DNA of 64,000 nt from contig NW_024881313.1 of NCBI RefSeq assembly GCF_018691265.1, positions 7,655,501-7,719,500 of the forward strand, read 5' to 3'. Below, piece by piece: positions 49,701 through 62,512 of this stretch. How positions within the stretch are numbered: the first letter of the stretch is position 1; each line of letters starts with the position of its first letter. The DNA is from Tyto alba. Lineage: Eukaryota > Chordata > Aves > Strigiformes > Tytonidae. The notes below the pieces were generated by a model. That model was not told where the DNA came from. It saw only the letters and a program-made list of their open reading frames with translations, and ran no database searches. The position numbers and the translations under genes are program-made.

Positions 49701-52700
49701 TGATAAAGATGTGGGTCATTGGTCCCCTCTCTAAGTTTCACCCTTGCAGATCCTGCCCAAGGAGGTATACATCAATCCATTAGCCAGGAGTACTTGCAAA
49801 GAGACCAGGTTTTGCCAGATGCAGCTGTTGCACTCGTGCTTGAAAAGTGGAAAAACATAAGACAGTAAGCTGATGACGTGTGTTTCTATAAATATATAGC
49901 CCATGAGGTAACTGAAAGTAGGTCTGGTTTATTTTAACCTTAAACATTGCAAAGTTAATTGCAACTCTACTTTTTTGTTATTTCCAATTACTATAGGTAT
50001 ATACTGTATTATATCTTGAATTTCAAGCAAGATTAAATGAAAATGCATTGGTTTAGAATTTATTTTAAATTATGTTTTATTGGAGATAGAGAAATACATC
50101 CTTTACAAATCAAGCTAAAAGTGTATATTTTTGGAAAATATTCAGTTTGTGTCTTAATCTAGGACTTCTACTTTCCTACTTGTTTGCTAAAAAAATTAAA
50201 AAGCAATCTCAAAACATCAGAGACGGCACAGATGCAAAAGTTAAGTTAAACTCAGTACTACTTTTCTTTAACCTCATTCTTGACATTTTTATTACATAAA
50301 ATGGGAAATTAACTCCAGATTGAGGAATCCTTTTTTTTTCCTTTGAAATATCAACATTACTGCAGTTTCACTTTAAACTGTCAATCAGTCCATTTTTTTA
50401 CAAGAAAATCATTATTAAAAATATATATATATATAGTGTCTTTTCCTTTTTCTTCCCTATGAAATCAATACTACTGTAGTATCAGAGTGCCTTACTAAAG
50501 TTATCATGAGCGGCATTACATTTTGCCTTGTTTATAGAATTTCTCTGTTATATTCCTCTGTTTAATATTTAAAATAGCCTGGAGACTGCAATTTGATTCT
50601 GAAATGCAATAAAATATTTGACAGTGGATTAAGCTTTCTCATCATCATACTTTTCCCTGCCAAACTCTATTTTTTTATAAACTATCAGTCAGCAGTTAAG
50701 GGCTTAAGTTTCTCCCTCAGTTATAGCCATCCCTGCAGTTGTTTCCACCTCAAAAATTTATGAGAAGTGTTTTCCCCTTAGGATCCCAATTTAATAAGAA
50801 AAATGTTACTGCTGCATCCCAATAGTTTAGGCAATATTATAGATGCCCAGAGAGGGAAAAACAAACAAACAAATGAAAAAGAAAAAACCATTTCTATATG
50901 ACCTTGAGCAACATGCATATCCATTTTATGGTTTCTATTTTATCGGTTCAAGGTTTTTACACGGAAAACTCAACTGTTACATCCCAGTCTGTTCGGTGTG
51001 TCTTAGTAATGACTTGTGGCCATACAACCCTGAGCTACAATCTCCTCATATCTTAATAGGTTCACGCCTGCATGGTGTCTTAGTGAGAAACCTCCAAGGA
51101 AAGTGAGGGTTTGGGAGGAGGTGGCCCTGGGGTCCCCGTCCCTGGCAGAGCAGTGGGGACAATGCTGAGGAGACATGAACCAAGCGCTTGCCACCAGCAC
51201 CGAGGTGCCTTGCTCTCTGCTCAGCTGCCAGACTGTTAAAGCCGGTGTGTCACTGATATTTCATCTCGTGGCATTACAACCTTTCTAGTTAAATTCTCGC
51301 AGCAATTCAGCCAGGAGAGCCTTTCTTTAGAGCCCCCCCCTCTTCACTCACGGCAGTGTTAGGCTGCGTTAGGTGGCTGCGGTGTTTCGAGATGAACGTG
51401 ACTGAGCTCAGCCCATGGAGACAGTCACATCTCAGGACAAGCCTGACACAGGCTTTGCTGTCATTATTCCACTGAAGACAGAATATGGCTTAACAGTAAG
51501 TTACTAAGAGTAAATTTTAACTTAGAGTTTGTAAATATACTTCAGGATCTTCTGGGTTGAAAATGTTGCAATTGCTAACAAGATGCTGTAGTGTAAAAGC
51601 AGCTCGTGCTGCGTTCCCTTCTGCATGGCAAAGCTTGCTCATTGGGCACGAGGGAAGTGATGAGACGCTAGAATATGGGATACAGCATCTCTCCCCACTC
51701 CCCAGCCCTTCCCAGAGCGCCTTGTGAGGGGCCATCCAAGTAAAGCACGGGCACGGGCATGTGTATTCTCATCCCCCTCCTCTCTCTGCCCTCTGCCCCT
51801 GCCTCCAAAGGCAGATCAGACCCGATTCCACACCCGCTGCAAACACCGTGGCACACAGACAAGGCCAGGACTGGTTCAGAACGGCTGTAAGGTTCAATTT
51901 TCAAGTTTTTATAGTCATATGTGAATAATTCTACATAATCACTTATGCATATCTAGAAAAAGGGCATAGATGCCAGCTCTGTTTATTTTACAATATTTTA
52001 TCTTGCTAGATCTATGGATGTGGTCTGTACCTGGCCTTGGATTCTGCAGTCAGGACAAATCTTCTGTACATGTGTTTTCCCTTGGGAAAGTCACAGAAGC
52101 TATCCTATCCATGGAGCCAGTCCCAGAGATTTAAGGCCTAAGCACATTTTTTGTCCTGTGTTGTTATTTTCTTATGCTTTGTGGCAGTCTCCATTTTTGG
52201 CCACTGTTGTCACTGTACAAAAAACTTTCTATGCTGACATGCTTTGCTGACATACAGTGGACATCAGTCTGTTTTGAAGTTTCTTATACACATGCAATAT
52301 ATCCCCTTCAAGTTCCCCATAAATCAACAATATCTTTCACAGCATTTCTAAATTGCAGTGAACTGAGTTCTGCTTTGCAATTTCGTGAACATGGATGATG
52401 TTACCCTGGTGTAATGGGCAAACTTTAGCTTAATGTGGGAAGGGGAAGATTGTGAGAAGGGACATTTTCCATAGGAAATTTGAGAACGGACAATGTGAGG
52501 AACATTTGGCACTTCTCTGATATGTCATATATATTCCACAAGCTTTTCAAAACCAATTCATGGGTGGGAAGAGAATTACAGAACAATTGCATAATATTTG
52601 GTCTAATACTGCTGTGTGACACTTTTGGCCTGAAGCGATCTTGTGAATTTGTATTTCAGATTACCCATGGTCTTTCTCAAGAAACCTAATTAGACTTCAA

Positions 52701-53215
52701 AGATGTTCCCACTAAATTGAACTCCATAACTGCAGCAACAGGAATGACATCAGAACCTCTGGAAAGGAAAAAGATGAATACTGCAAGAAAAAAAATATGT
52801 AGGAAAAAAGCTTTTAGAAGACTATTGACTGTAGGCCAAACCATGCCCTCAGCTATGTATGCGCTATTCCCATTGAAGCTAGGGGGATTTGTATATGTCT
52901 CAGAGCAAAATATGGTCTCTTGCTTCAGATGGCAAAATTCTTCCATGGCCAGATGAGAAATACACATTCAAAAATCAACACATGCTATAAATTTCACTGT
53001 ATTGAGTTGCTTTCTATAGTTATTTCTTCAGCGAAGATCCATCTGCTTTGTAAAGGAGTTCAAAAATCACAGTTTTTGCTTCCTAGCAGATTCTTAGTAA
53101 ACTGTTGCTAGCAGTACTGCTTACTGCTTGCATACAGCAAGCCTCTTGAAGTAGACGCAGGTAATACAAAAGGGAACAACACCATCTTCTTGGCAGTTAA
53201 CCAGGCTCCACATTT
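40721..53215. other. Intergenic, about 12.5 kb, no gene seen
   Basis: Mostly AT-rich unique DNA. It includes a (TTTA) microsatellite at 43507-43532, T/G-rich tracts at 43638-43690, an AT-rich patch at 43800-43900, T/A tracts at 49541-49590 and a short TA run near 50420. A GC-richer patch at about 47750-48190 holds a 138-codon frame with no family resemblance. Confidence 0.6.
43507..43532. repeat. (TTTA)n microsatellite
   Basis: Six consecutive TTTA-type units on the plus strand in AT-rich intergenic DNA. Confidence 0.95.
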
Positions 53216-54026
53216 ATCACAGACTCACAGTCCTACTCAGGTCGGAAGGGACCTTGCGAGGTCTCTAGTCCAACCTCCTGCTTAATGGAGAAACAACACT
53301 GCATCAGACCAGTTTGCTCAGGACTTTGCCCAGCTGGGTTTTGGAAACACTGAAGGACAGAGACCCCATGGATTCTCTGAGTAACCTCTTCCAATGCTTA
53401 ATTACCCTCAGAATGAACATTTCTCTGTATATCTAGTCTCAATCTCCTCTTTCAACTTATGTCCCTTATCTCACCATGGACCTTGGTGGAAAGACTGGCT
53501 CCATCTTATTGCTAACCTCCCCACAGGCCCTGGCAGGCTGCTCTTTGGTCCCCTGAAGCCATCTCTTTCCAGGCTGAACAAGCCTAGCTCCCTTGGCCTC
53601 TTCTCACTGGGCAAGTGCTGCAACCCCAAACAGCTTGGTGTCCCTCCACTGAATTTTCTCAAGGTTTTCAATGTCTTTCTTGTACTTAGGCACCCCAGTT
53701 AGGTGCAATATCTAGATGTGGTCTAGTGAGTGCTAAGCAAAGGAGGACAATCGCTTCCATCGTTTTACTCACTATGCTCCTGTTAATATAGCCCAGGATG
53801 CTGTTGGCTTACTTTGGTCCCAGGGGTCCCTGCTGTCTCACATTCAGCTTGTGTCCACCAGGACTCCCAGATCCTTTCCAGCAGAGCTGCTCCCCAACCA
53901 GGCAGACCCTGGTCTGAATGAGTACAAGGGGTTAGTCTGCCCCAGGTGCAGGACTTGGCATTTGCCCTTGCTGAGTATCATGAAACTTCTGTCAGACCAT
54001 TCCTCCACTCTGTCAAGATGTCTACC
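53216..54026 (-). repeat. Older CR1 LINE copy
   Basis: Reverse complement of a CR1 3' part: ATCACAGACTCACAG at the start, then GGTCGGAAGGGACC, TCTCCTCTTTCAACTT, TTTCCAGGCTGAACAAGCC and the ORF2-end region (GCCCAGGATGCTGTTGGC, CAGGTGCAGGACTTGGCATT). It is more diverged than the copies at 15.9 and 34.0 kb. Many stops interrupt the ORF2 remnant. The right boundary is approximate. Confidence 0.9.
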
Positions 54027-55105
54027 TTAATCAAAATACCCACCCAACGTGGAAAAGCCTTAGAGATTCATACTGTGGGAACTATCTTAACAGGTTTCCG
54101 CCATGCTGACACTTACTTTCAGAGTTATCCCAGGAGTTTTTTTCTTGTTTTTCAATTTTTCACCTCTTGGGATTCAGCAATGGTAGGAGTGCATTTGGGC
54201 CCGTGCTGTTCCAAAAGCTGAAGGAATCACTGCCAAAATTTTTACGTTCAGAACTTTAGACTTTGGATAAAGCCTAGGAGTGAAATAATGATTTCCCCAA
54301 AAGACCATTTTTAAAGTGATAGTCACTATAGTAGAGGACATGATAATCCTTGTGTTAACTGTTATCAGATGCACCCTTGTTTCTTTGTTTGTCACATTTT
54401 AATTTTTGTCTTAGAAACAATTCTTCCCATTGCCATAGTTGTGTCTAATTAAAAATTCAGTTTATAATTCAGGGACCCTCATTTACCAAACAACCTGGTT
54501 ACCAGGTGATATCATTTACAGCAGGACAGTTTAGGGCCCATATATAAAAACTTCATCGTCTATGTGACTCAGGCATAATCCATTAACTCTGGCCCCCTAA
54601 ACCTTGAAACCTCCTCACATTTTTAGGCCCCTTCTCTAAGATCTACTGAGTTTAAATCTAAGTTACTCAACTACAGATTAAGGTTTTTATTTTTTTTCCT
54701 ACTTCCCCAACAATACTTTTGCAGAAGTTCTGAAGATAGAAATTGATAGATCCTAAAGGATGCACAAGAGGAAACCAGGCTTAGACACTGAAGGATCTGT
54801 GCTATGAAACATGGCAAATGGACAGAGGAAATTAACCAGGAGGTGGCAGATTTGCTGGGTAATTTTTGTGATGTTATAGGTACTTTCCTCAATGTGGAAA
54901 ATTGTGGGCTGGCTAGTAGGTAGAAAAGCTAAAAAGAAGTAATAAACTGAGCCAGGTGTTAAAGAACTTAGTTCTGTCACAGGAAAATTAAAAGTATTGC
55001 AATCCTTTCAGTTGTAAATCTTATCATTTCCTTAAATAAAATTTGTTTTCATATCCCTCTTACAACTTTGCAGGTTATAGGACTAATTCAATATCACATT
55101 TAATC
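54027..55105. other. Intergenic, no gene seen
   Basis: Unique AT-rich sequence with only short open frames. No repeat or exon is recognised. Confidence 0.6.
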
Positions 55106-55249
55106 AATTTTCCCTTTTCAAGATCCCTCCTTATGGAGCCAAGGTGCTAATTAGCCAATCAAGTAGCCAATCAAGGAAATTTTCCCTTTTCAAGGTCCCT
55201 CTTTATGGAGCCAAGGTGTTAATTAGCCAATCAAGTAGCCAATCAAGGG
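55106..55249. repeat. 72-bp tandem duplication carrying four CCAAT boxes
   Basis: Two 72-bp units (55106-55177 and 55178-55249) match at 68 of 72 positions by eye. Each unit ends with two copies of AGCCAATCAAG 12 bp apart, so CCAAT occurs at 55155, 55167, 55227 and 55239. GCCAATCA is a good NF-Y-type site. Confidence 0.95.
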
Positions 55250-55322
55250 CATTCAAGGACAGCAACCCAGTCTGGGAAGAATTTGGAAGGAGGTGAGTGG
55301 GAGGAGGCTAACCAGCCACAGG

Positions 55323-55329
55323 TATAAAG
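55323..55329 (+). promoter_or_regulatory. Candidate TATA box downstream of the CCAAT array
   Basis: TATAAAG lies 80 bp after the last CCAAT box, which is a textbook core-promoter arrangement. It predicts a start near 55350-55355 on the plus strand. No start-site evidence exists in the window. Confidence 0.4.
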
Positions 55330-55352
55330 CCAGAGGCAAGGCAATGCTACCT

Positions 55353-55808
55353 TTCTCTCTTAAGGCTAGCTCTAGCATGGAATGGATAGGAATCTAGAAG
55401 TAAAGTGGCTGGGCAAGTTTTTTTGCCCTTGTAGAGAGGAGCAGAAGAGGTTGGTGGCTTTCTGTTTTTTGTGCTATGGGAGGCTAGGGGAAGAAGGAGC
55501 AGCTGGCAAAAGAGACTGCTTTAGGAATTTCTCTTGCACCTACTCAGAAAAGTGAAAGGAAGGAAGAACACTAGAAGTACTTTTCCTGCAGGGTGACAGT
55601 GAGACTTAGATGAGTGCTTCCCGAGTGGGGAAGCCAGTGGGTGTGTGTATGGATGTCAGGGTAGGATAGCTGACCTAGAGGAAAGTGGGCCAATGGAGAT
55701 GTTCATTGAGGATGCAGTGAGGTTGCTGAACAGATAGGTCTTCACAAAAGCAATTTACCTTTGCTGAGTCCTGGGCTGACAGAGGAGATATCTGGGAATA
55801 TCATACTG
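55353..55808 (+). other. Hypothetical first exon of a non-coding transcript
   Basis: From the predicted start below the 55.3 kb TATA box to a consensus splice donor (ATACTG followed by GTAAGTG, GT at 55809-55810). There is no long open frame and no similarity I recognise, so any transcript would probably be non-coding. An LTR U3/R origin is an alternative, but no AATAAA was found close behind the TATA box. Confidence 0.25.
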
Positions 55809-57411
55809 GTAAGTGAAAAGAAACATGACTACACTAAAAAGTTTCTCTTAAGTGAGTTATATATATATGTGACCTCTCTTAATGTAAGCGTCTTTCTGCA
55901 ATTAGGATGTCTGGCAGCAAGGGAAGAAGGGGAAGATGCTCTCATCTAGCAGAGAGATATATGGAGGTTTGGACATATAGGCAAATGTACAGTTTGCTTG
56001 CTTAGTGCAAAGCTGGTAAACTGCAGAGGTGGCGGGTTAGAACTGGTAGTATTCAGGTGAGCATTAACCACATAAAGAGGTGGAAAGGTAGGAAATTCTG
56101 CAGGCAAAAAGTTTTGCTCTGAAAAAAAGCTGGAGACCAGGACTTTAGTGGAAACTTTCTTTGAAACGTTCACTGTACCTTGTGCAAAACTGGAGAGAGT
56201 AGAAAGGCCGAGCTGTGATGTTAGAAGGGTGGTATCTGGAGACATCTGCTTCACTAGGAGTGGGGCTACTTGCTGACTAAGTAGAAGCTATGAATAAGAG
56301 AGAGATTCTGCTTGAACCAAAGGGGAACCAAACTGCTAGCATTTGCATTCAAGATATCTGTGAGTGATCAGCTTTCCTCCATTCAGTGGCTTCAGAACTA
56401 AATATGGTAGGACAGTAATTCAGTATAAGACAGCTGTAAGGAGAAAGACATGAAAATTCTCTATCAAATGAGGTCATACAAATGTTAGGAAATATCTGAA
56501 AATGAATAGGAAAAGACTCACATCAGTATGTCCTTATGTAAATAGGATGCTATAATCCTTAGACTTATCAGGATTTCAGATATTTTATTCGGATATATTT
56601 GGTGACTTCAGGAGCAGCTGTGTATAAATTGACTATAAATTTTATATCAAGTAAAACTGCAGTGACCCAGGTGTTATAGCCATAGCAAAATTATAATACT
56701 GTCTGCTTTACCTAAGCTTGCTCAAGAATAATAATTCCCTTATCTCTCTGACTCAAAGAACATTGGAGGGTTCATTTTGTTGGCAAGCACTTGCATTGGC
56801 CTAGAGAAGCAGTAGTAATTGAGCACTGACCAAGTAGGGAGTAAAATTTGGCAAAGTGAAAGTACTTGCGTTCCACATGAACTAGGTCACCAAATGTATC
56901 CAATATCTTAAATGATAGCAATTAAACTCAGTAACTCGCTTTCCTTCAAGATATTTCAAGTGATGTTGACAGCCATTTGTTTCCCTGGGTAGTACAGGAA
57001 TTTAGAGTGAATTACACATTACATTATTTTCAGGTAGTTCAAATCTAAACTATTTTTTTTTGGTGAGTGAAAAGGGGATAAATAAAAAATGTAAGAATAC
57101 TCTACAACAGCAGCTTGCATAAATTCTTTGTGATCCACGAGGGAATATCAGCTAAGAAAATAAGTAAAGCTTCTTAAGTTTTGGCTTGCCAAACAGGTTC
57201 TGTGAAATAAATGTTCTTTTTCAAAGAAGGAATATAACACATTACATTAACATTCCAAATCTGTTATATATCTGATCTCAAAGGGGACCTTATGGACTTG
57301 ATAATCAAAGATGCTCAGCATGTTCACTCCTAACATAGTCTTCAGCTGAACCACAAGGGCCCAATGATTTCACAGAATTGGACCTTGAACAAATTGTTAA
57401 AATGAAGGGTT

Positions 57412-57413
<2 letters not shown>

Positions 57414-57444
<31 letters not shown>
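57414..57444. repeat. T31 homopolymer
   Basis: One of the longest pure homopolymers in the window. It has no adjacent retrocopy or transposon that I can recognise, so it is not obviously the tail of a minus-strand retroposon. Confidence 0.95.
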
Positions 57445-57445
<1 letters not shown>

Positions 57446-58083
57446 GTCTGGAAATTAATCTACTTGGTTTTCATTTTAGGCAGCATGAACCACTCTGTCT
57501 GCCACATGAAAATAAATCTTCCTTCTAAGAATGCTAATTTTTTTAGTTTGCAAAATGATCTGACACATTATCTTTTCTTTCTTTTGACCTAAAGATGCTT
57601 TCCTTTTTAAAAAGCAATACTTCACTTTCAAAGGTATGAGGAATAAATTGGCTAAAGAAATATTAATTTATTACTCTTAACATCATGATTAGAACCTATC
57701 TGTGAACGAAGAATCTCTCTGCAAGGTGCTGTGTCTATCCTCCATGCTTTAGGTTTAATGTGCAAGGCAGCAGCCAAAAATGATAAAAGAACAAAGACTC
57801 AAGGAGTTGAACATTGGGAAACACTTCAAGTCGCAGTTTCAACATGATAGCAGCCTTGCCATTAACAGAAACTGGGATATATAGGAATTTTTAAAGGAAG
57901 ATCCTGCTATGCATGAGAAATTAAGGGAGGAATCCCACTTTAAATATATAAAAAATATGTATGTGAGACTATATCTGTATCTATAGTACATGTATTTATA
58001 TCATTTGTTCTGACAGGCTATTTAGCAATCAGAGATGGACTTCCTGATGCTGAGAAAATGTTAATTTGGATGGAATATGCAGA

Positions 58084-58084
<1 letters not shown>

Positions 58085-58119
<35 letters not shown>
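58085..58119. repeat. (AC)n microsatellite
   Basis: Uninterrupted AC dinucleotide run of about 35 bp, followed by GGTATATATG. It is a likely polymorphic locus. Confidence 0.97.
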
Positions 58120-58122
<3 letters not shown>

Positions 58123-58574
58123 ATATATGAAAAAATATTTACAAGTGATAAAAAAATGCCACCAGAATGGTGGTACTGGAAGGGAAACGTGTCTCTGGGT
58201 TTTCTATGTTGCATATGCCTTGCAGAAGCTTTAAGGGTATCAGGCTTAAAGCTTATAGCAGAATCCCTGTGGGTATTTGAGGACTGGGTAGTTCACCAAG
58301 AAATAACCCTGATTTCTTAACACTGGAAAGGAGCAGAGGACTGTGATTGCATCTGACCAGGTTCAGAGATGCTCTGTTTAGCTTTGTACTATGTTCTTGT
58401 CTGCTCAAAAATAAGGAAGATCTCATCAGCTGTTCACTGATGAAGCCCTCTGATTCAGTGTCCGCAATTTTTAAAGAAGGCACAGTGAGGAAAATTTTCT
58501 GATAGCCCAATTTAGATATGAAGAGATGCACAAGAAGCTGAGAAAGATGGGAAGTATTTTTTAGCTGGCTGCCT

Positions 58575-58606
<32 letters not shown>

Positions 58607-60443
58607 GCACAGTCGTCTGGGTGCAGCTGCAGATTCAAGGACAGATGCCAACCTTAAACACTTCTGAAGACAAGGATAATCTAGAGAGCACCACATTTAA
58701 GTTGTAGAAGTCTTTGAAATTCCTGTTTTGTCTAGAGCAGAGTGAAGGTGTGTCTAAAAATTCTGTGGAAAACCCCATTGACTGGCATGTCCCCTGTCTC
58801 CTCAGCAATACAGCCACATATCTTACAGTCTTGGTGATGCTTTCAGAATGGATGTGTAAGGTTTTGAGGGTAGAGGAGCCCCACTCAGGAACAAGTCCTG
58901 GGCTCTCCAGATGGCTGAGGCTTAGGGCCCCGAAAGGGGGACTTGGTAAGCTGTAAAGCTGAAGGAAATACATCCCATGCTCTGATTTCAGTAAGCATAT
59001 GTGACATAACTTGGCAATATTATGCTTTTGTGGTTAATCATTTAGTTTTATCAGCCTGCCTACACATAATCTTCACTAAACAGCAACTGTCCTCAATGAA
59101 TCACGCAGTTCAAGGCCAAGAAAATAATCAGAGGCCATGTTATCCTCTGGGCTGAGTAGATGATAGAATTGTCTGCAATAAGGAAGATGCTGGTTTCTGC
59201 CACCCACCACAGTTTGCCTAGGATGAGGTGCCAGGAGGTGATAATGTTGGGGCCTCTTCATCAGTGCTAATAAATCAGACTGATAGCCTCTGTCATGACT
59301 TCTGTACAGTCCAACCCAACTTGGACCACTCCAGAACTTGCAAGCAGAAGGTGAGTAGCCAGAATCCCCCTGCACCACCCTGACAGTACCTGTACTCTAA
59401 ACACAGAAACCCAAATGGTCTGAAGCTGTAAAACTAGTTTTGGTTTGTTTTTTTTTTTTTTTTTTTTTTTTTTATTTAATTCATGTAATACATTTAAACT
59501 GTTTGGTTTTAAGCCCAGGGTAGCAGGAATGTATTTCCAAGGTTCTTGTCTTTGTTGTAGACCTGAAAGCAGAAGAAACCACCAACTTTTCAGATTAATT
59601 CCTTACTAGTTAAAATCAGTGTGTTAAAGTCTTTATTCTTAATTCTAATCACTGCCTTTTGGCTGTCATCATACATATTCAGATATTTACTCAAACCAAC
59701 TGTCCCTAATGTCATTCTCTTTGTATATTGGGTCAAATTCTTCACCTACCACAAAGGGAATCATGCAGGGAGGGAATTTCTGTAATAGTGTGCACCTACA
59801 TGACTGGTGTTAAAGTGGCTGAAATCAGGATTTCTTTCCTCCTCTGGCTTTAGAGGCTGTAATTTAGGCTTTTTTCCTCTTTGGAGAGACTGAGCAGTGG
59901 TTTTTTTTTCTTGTCAATGGTATCTGCAACAAAATAGCAGTTGTGTTACATTAGAGCCAAACTAGGGCACTGTTGTACCCTCACTGACAACTTCATGAAT
60001 GTGAATAAAAATTGGCTAAACACAATGCCACTAGTGTCAAAAACCCTATCCATCATTATCTGGACATTTTAAGGTATATAGGCATGACTTAATTGCTGGA
60101 TTTCGGGACATCAGAAGAAAGAAAGACTTCTTACAGATCATATGCCATCGTTCTACAACATATAGGGTATTCAAGACAGCTTGGCACCAGGATCACTGTC
60201 TATAGGATACTTAAGTGTTAACACTAACCTTAGTTTCAAGATTACTATCAAATGGCAAAATGAAACCCTGTATCTGTAGCTCATGGTATATGCTTCAATT
60301 TTATGTCGGAAATTCAGATCTAGGTTTATGTTTAATCTGAGTTGGTGACATTAATGTTCCCTCAAAAAAGAGGTTGCAAGGAAAATGTGTATTTCTGTTT
60401 GTAGGACTGGTTGCATGTGCCTGCTCTGTGTCAGTGAAGGCTG

Positions 60444-61325
60444 ATGACTCCTGCCTCTGTGAAAGGACATTTCTCAGCCTCAATCCTGCCAGGCATATAT
60501 TTGGATTATCTTCCTTGCTTTGACAGAGGAAGCAACAAAGATGAACAACTTGTCTTTGTGATACTATTTTTCTTTCTAGTTTTGCTGTACACCTTTTCCC
60601 AGTATTGTATTGTGAAGTCCTGCATGCTAATTGATGTGATGACTAAGCAGTCACTTGATTCTAGTGCTCTAATCCCCAGAGCAGAAGCTGGATCACGTCA
60701 GCAGCATGAACAGCTTAGTTTTACCAGTGGTGTCTGTCAGGTGTCTGAGTGCCACAGCTGCCTCTTACTGAGGCATCGTGGTCTTATAGCACAGATTTTG
60801 AATGTCCTTGCACACAGTGTTCCTGAAGTATTTTTCATGAGAAATTTTGTGGCATTGTGCAAAGCAAATGCTATTATTGACTCTGCTAGAGAACAGGACA
60901 TGTGTCACCTTCCCAATCTAGCAATGCGTTTTCACCAGTACTCATAAAGCGACCGAAGCCTGCAGTGAGTGGCACAGATGAGGCATCTGCAGAGAGATTT
61001 ACCCATTCCCAGAAAACCAGCTCCTCTACCACCCATCAGAGCAAAGCAGAAGAAAAGCTATTGTAACCACATATCAATCGATTATATTTCTACACAGAGT
61101 ATCTTATTGTCCCCTACAAAGTGCTCACACCTCCTGGTGTGTTCGTGTTTCAGTTGGGTTGGGCAAGGTGGAACCAGCTGCACCTCCAAACTGCAAACCC
61201 CTATCGTGTTCCTTCCCACTTTCTTGAAGTTCATCCTGAACATTTCATGCATTCATGAATTCATGCATTCATCTGTTTGCCTACATCTGATCAACATGAT
61301 ATTCTTTGTATTTTATCTCTCCTGA
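60444..61325 (+). other. Unidentified open stretch (two same-frame ORFs of 167 and 118 codons)
   Basis: The longest ATG-initiated open frame of the window (60444-60947) is followed in the same frame, after two nearby stops, by a second open stretch (60969-61325). The predicted product includes a hydrophobic segment (about residues 36-52) and later a proline-rich bit (IPRKPAPLPP). No family is recognised and no promoter or good start context is evident. Chance is the simplest explanation; an old pseudogene is possible. Confidence 0.15.
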
Positions 61326-62512
61326 TGCAGTATTATTCCATTTAAAAATGACTGTAATGATATGCTTCCCTTTTCAGACATTTGTGCACCTTAAAGTGCT
61401 TTATGTTTTTAGGAGGTAAGCATCTCTTAACTTATCACAGACATATTAAACATTAAAAATATGAAAAATCCTTATGGATTGAATATTGATTTTATTTTTT
61501 AGAGAGCAAGTACAATGATGTTGCATTAAAATAATGCTATGTCATAGTTATTACAGCTCTGATAGAAAAATAAACATCTCAATATACTACAGTGTCAACT
61601 CATTAATAAATATCAAAATAGAAGTTAGTAGTCAACTGAAATTAATAAACAGCTATAAAAGTATACTGTTTTAAATAATAAAATATTCAGTATATTTCCA
61701 GACAAATAATAGTAGTGATTTAAAAGTATAAGAACAGTAAGAAGTTATAAATTTATTTAAAACCTCTTCCCTTACTAACATTCTCTATGCATAAAATCTA
61801 GAGAAACATTATTTATTTGTATATACTTTTTTTACAAAAGGTAGTATATGTTAAATAGAAAGTTAAAAACTATAGTATTATTAATAGCTGTCACACCATT
61901 GCTAAATAAGACATTTTAAAGTAGCTTTATTTTTTGAAGCAGTAGTAGGTAAAAGTGAAGATGTTAGCACAGTGAATTCATCCAACACTAATGCCTTCCC
62001 AAAAGAATCTGTCATCTTTCAACGCTTCCCTTCAAAATATAACTGAAACAGCCCAAGCACAAATAGGTATCAGGTCAAAATGTTAGGCTTTGGGTAGAAG
62101 CCACTACTTTAACAAGTGCCAGACGTTTACTTTTTTTTTTTTAAGTAGGTACCTTCTTTATTAAGAGCGTGTGCAGAAAAGGAAACAAAGAGAACATGCA
62201 ATCCAGAGCAGCATTTCTAAAGCCTAAGAATCTAGTAATTTTACATTTTTTTCTTTTTCTTCCCCCTCTCAGAAAGGCCAACCATTCTGAGCTGACTTGC
62301 ACTCAGTGAAACCCTACTGATTTGACTCACTGCAGAAATGCATTCACGCTGGCTAGTTTGAGCCTTTTTTCCCTCTCTCTGAGCTTCAATTCACTGTAAG
62401 ATCCATGAGATGTCTGTGCATAGGAGCAGTGTCAAGATCATAATTAAAAAGTAGTGTTGTTCTTAACTACCGCTCCATTTCTGCTTCGCAAATAAATCTT
62501 ACCCCTCTCTTG
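61326..62512. other. AT-rich intergenic stretch
   Basis: Very AT-rich between about 61440 and 61930, with many TAAT/ATTA motifs and no open frame. It could be a conserved non-coding element or a 3'UTR, but nothing in the sequence decides this. Confidence 0.5.

Larger units (their letters stand above)
55811..60443. other. Intergenic, no gene seen
   Basis: AT-rich DNA with long T runs at 57414-57444, 58574-58606 (one C) and 59448-59473, and the CA microsatellite at 58085-58119. A 147-codon minus-strand frame at 58253-58696 owes part of its length to a T-run read as lysines and is not considered real. Confidence 0.6.

Noticed and set aside
58253..58696. 147-codon minus-strand frame
   Set aside because: It contains a long lysine run made by a T-rich homopolymer tract and has no recognisable domain.
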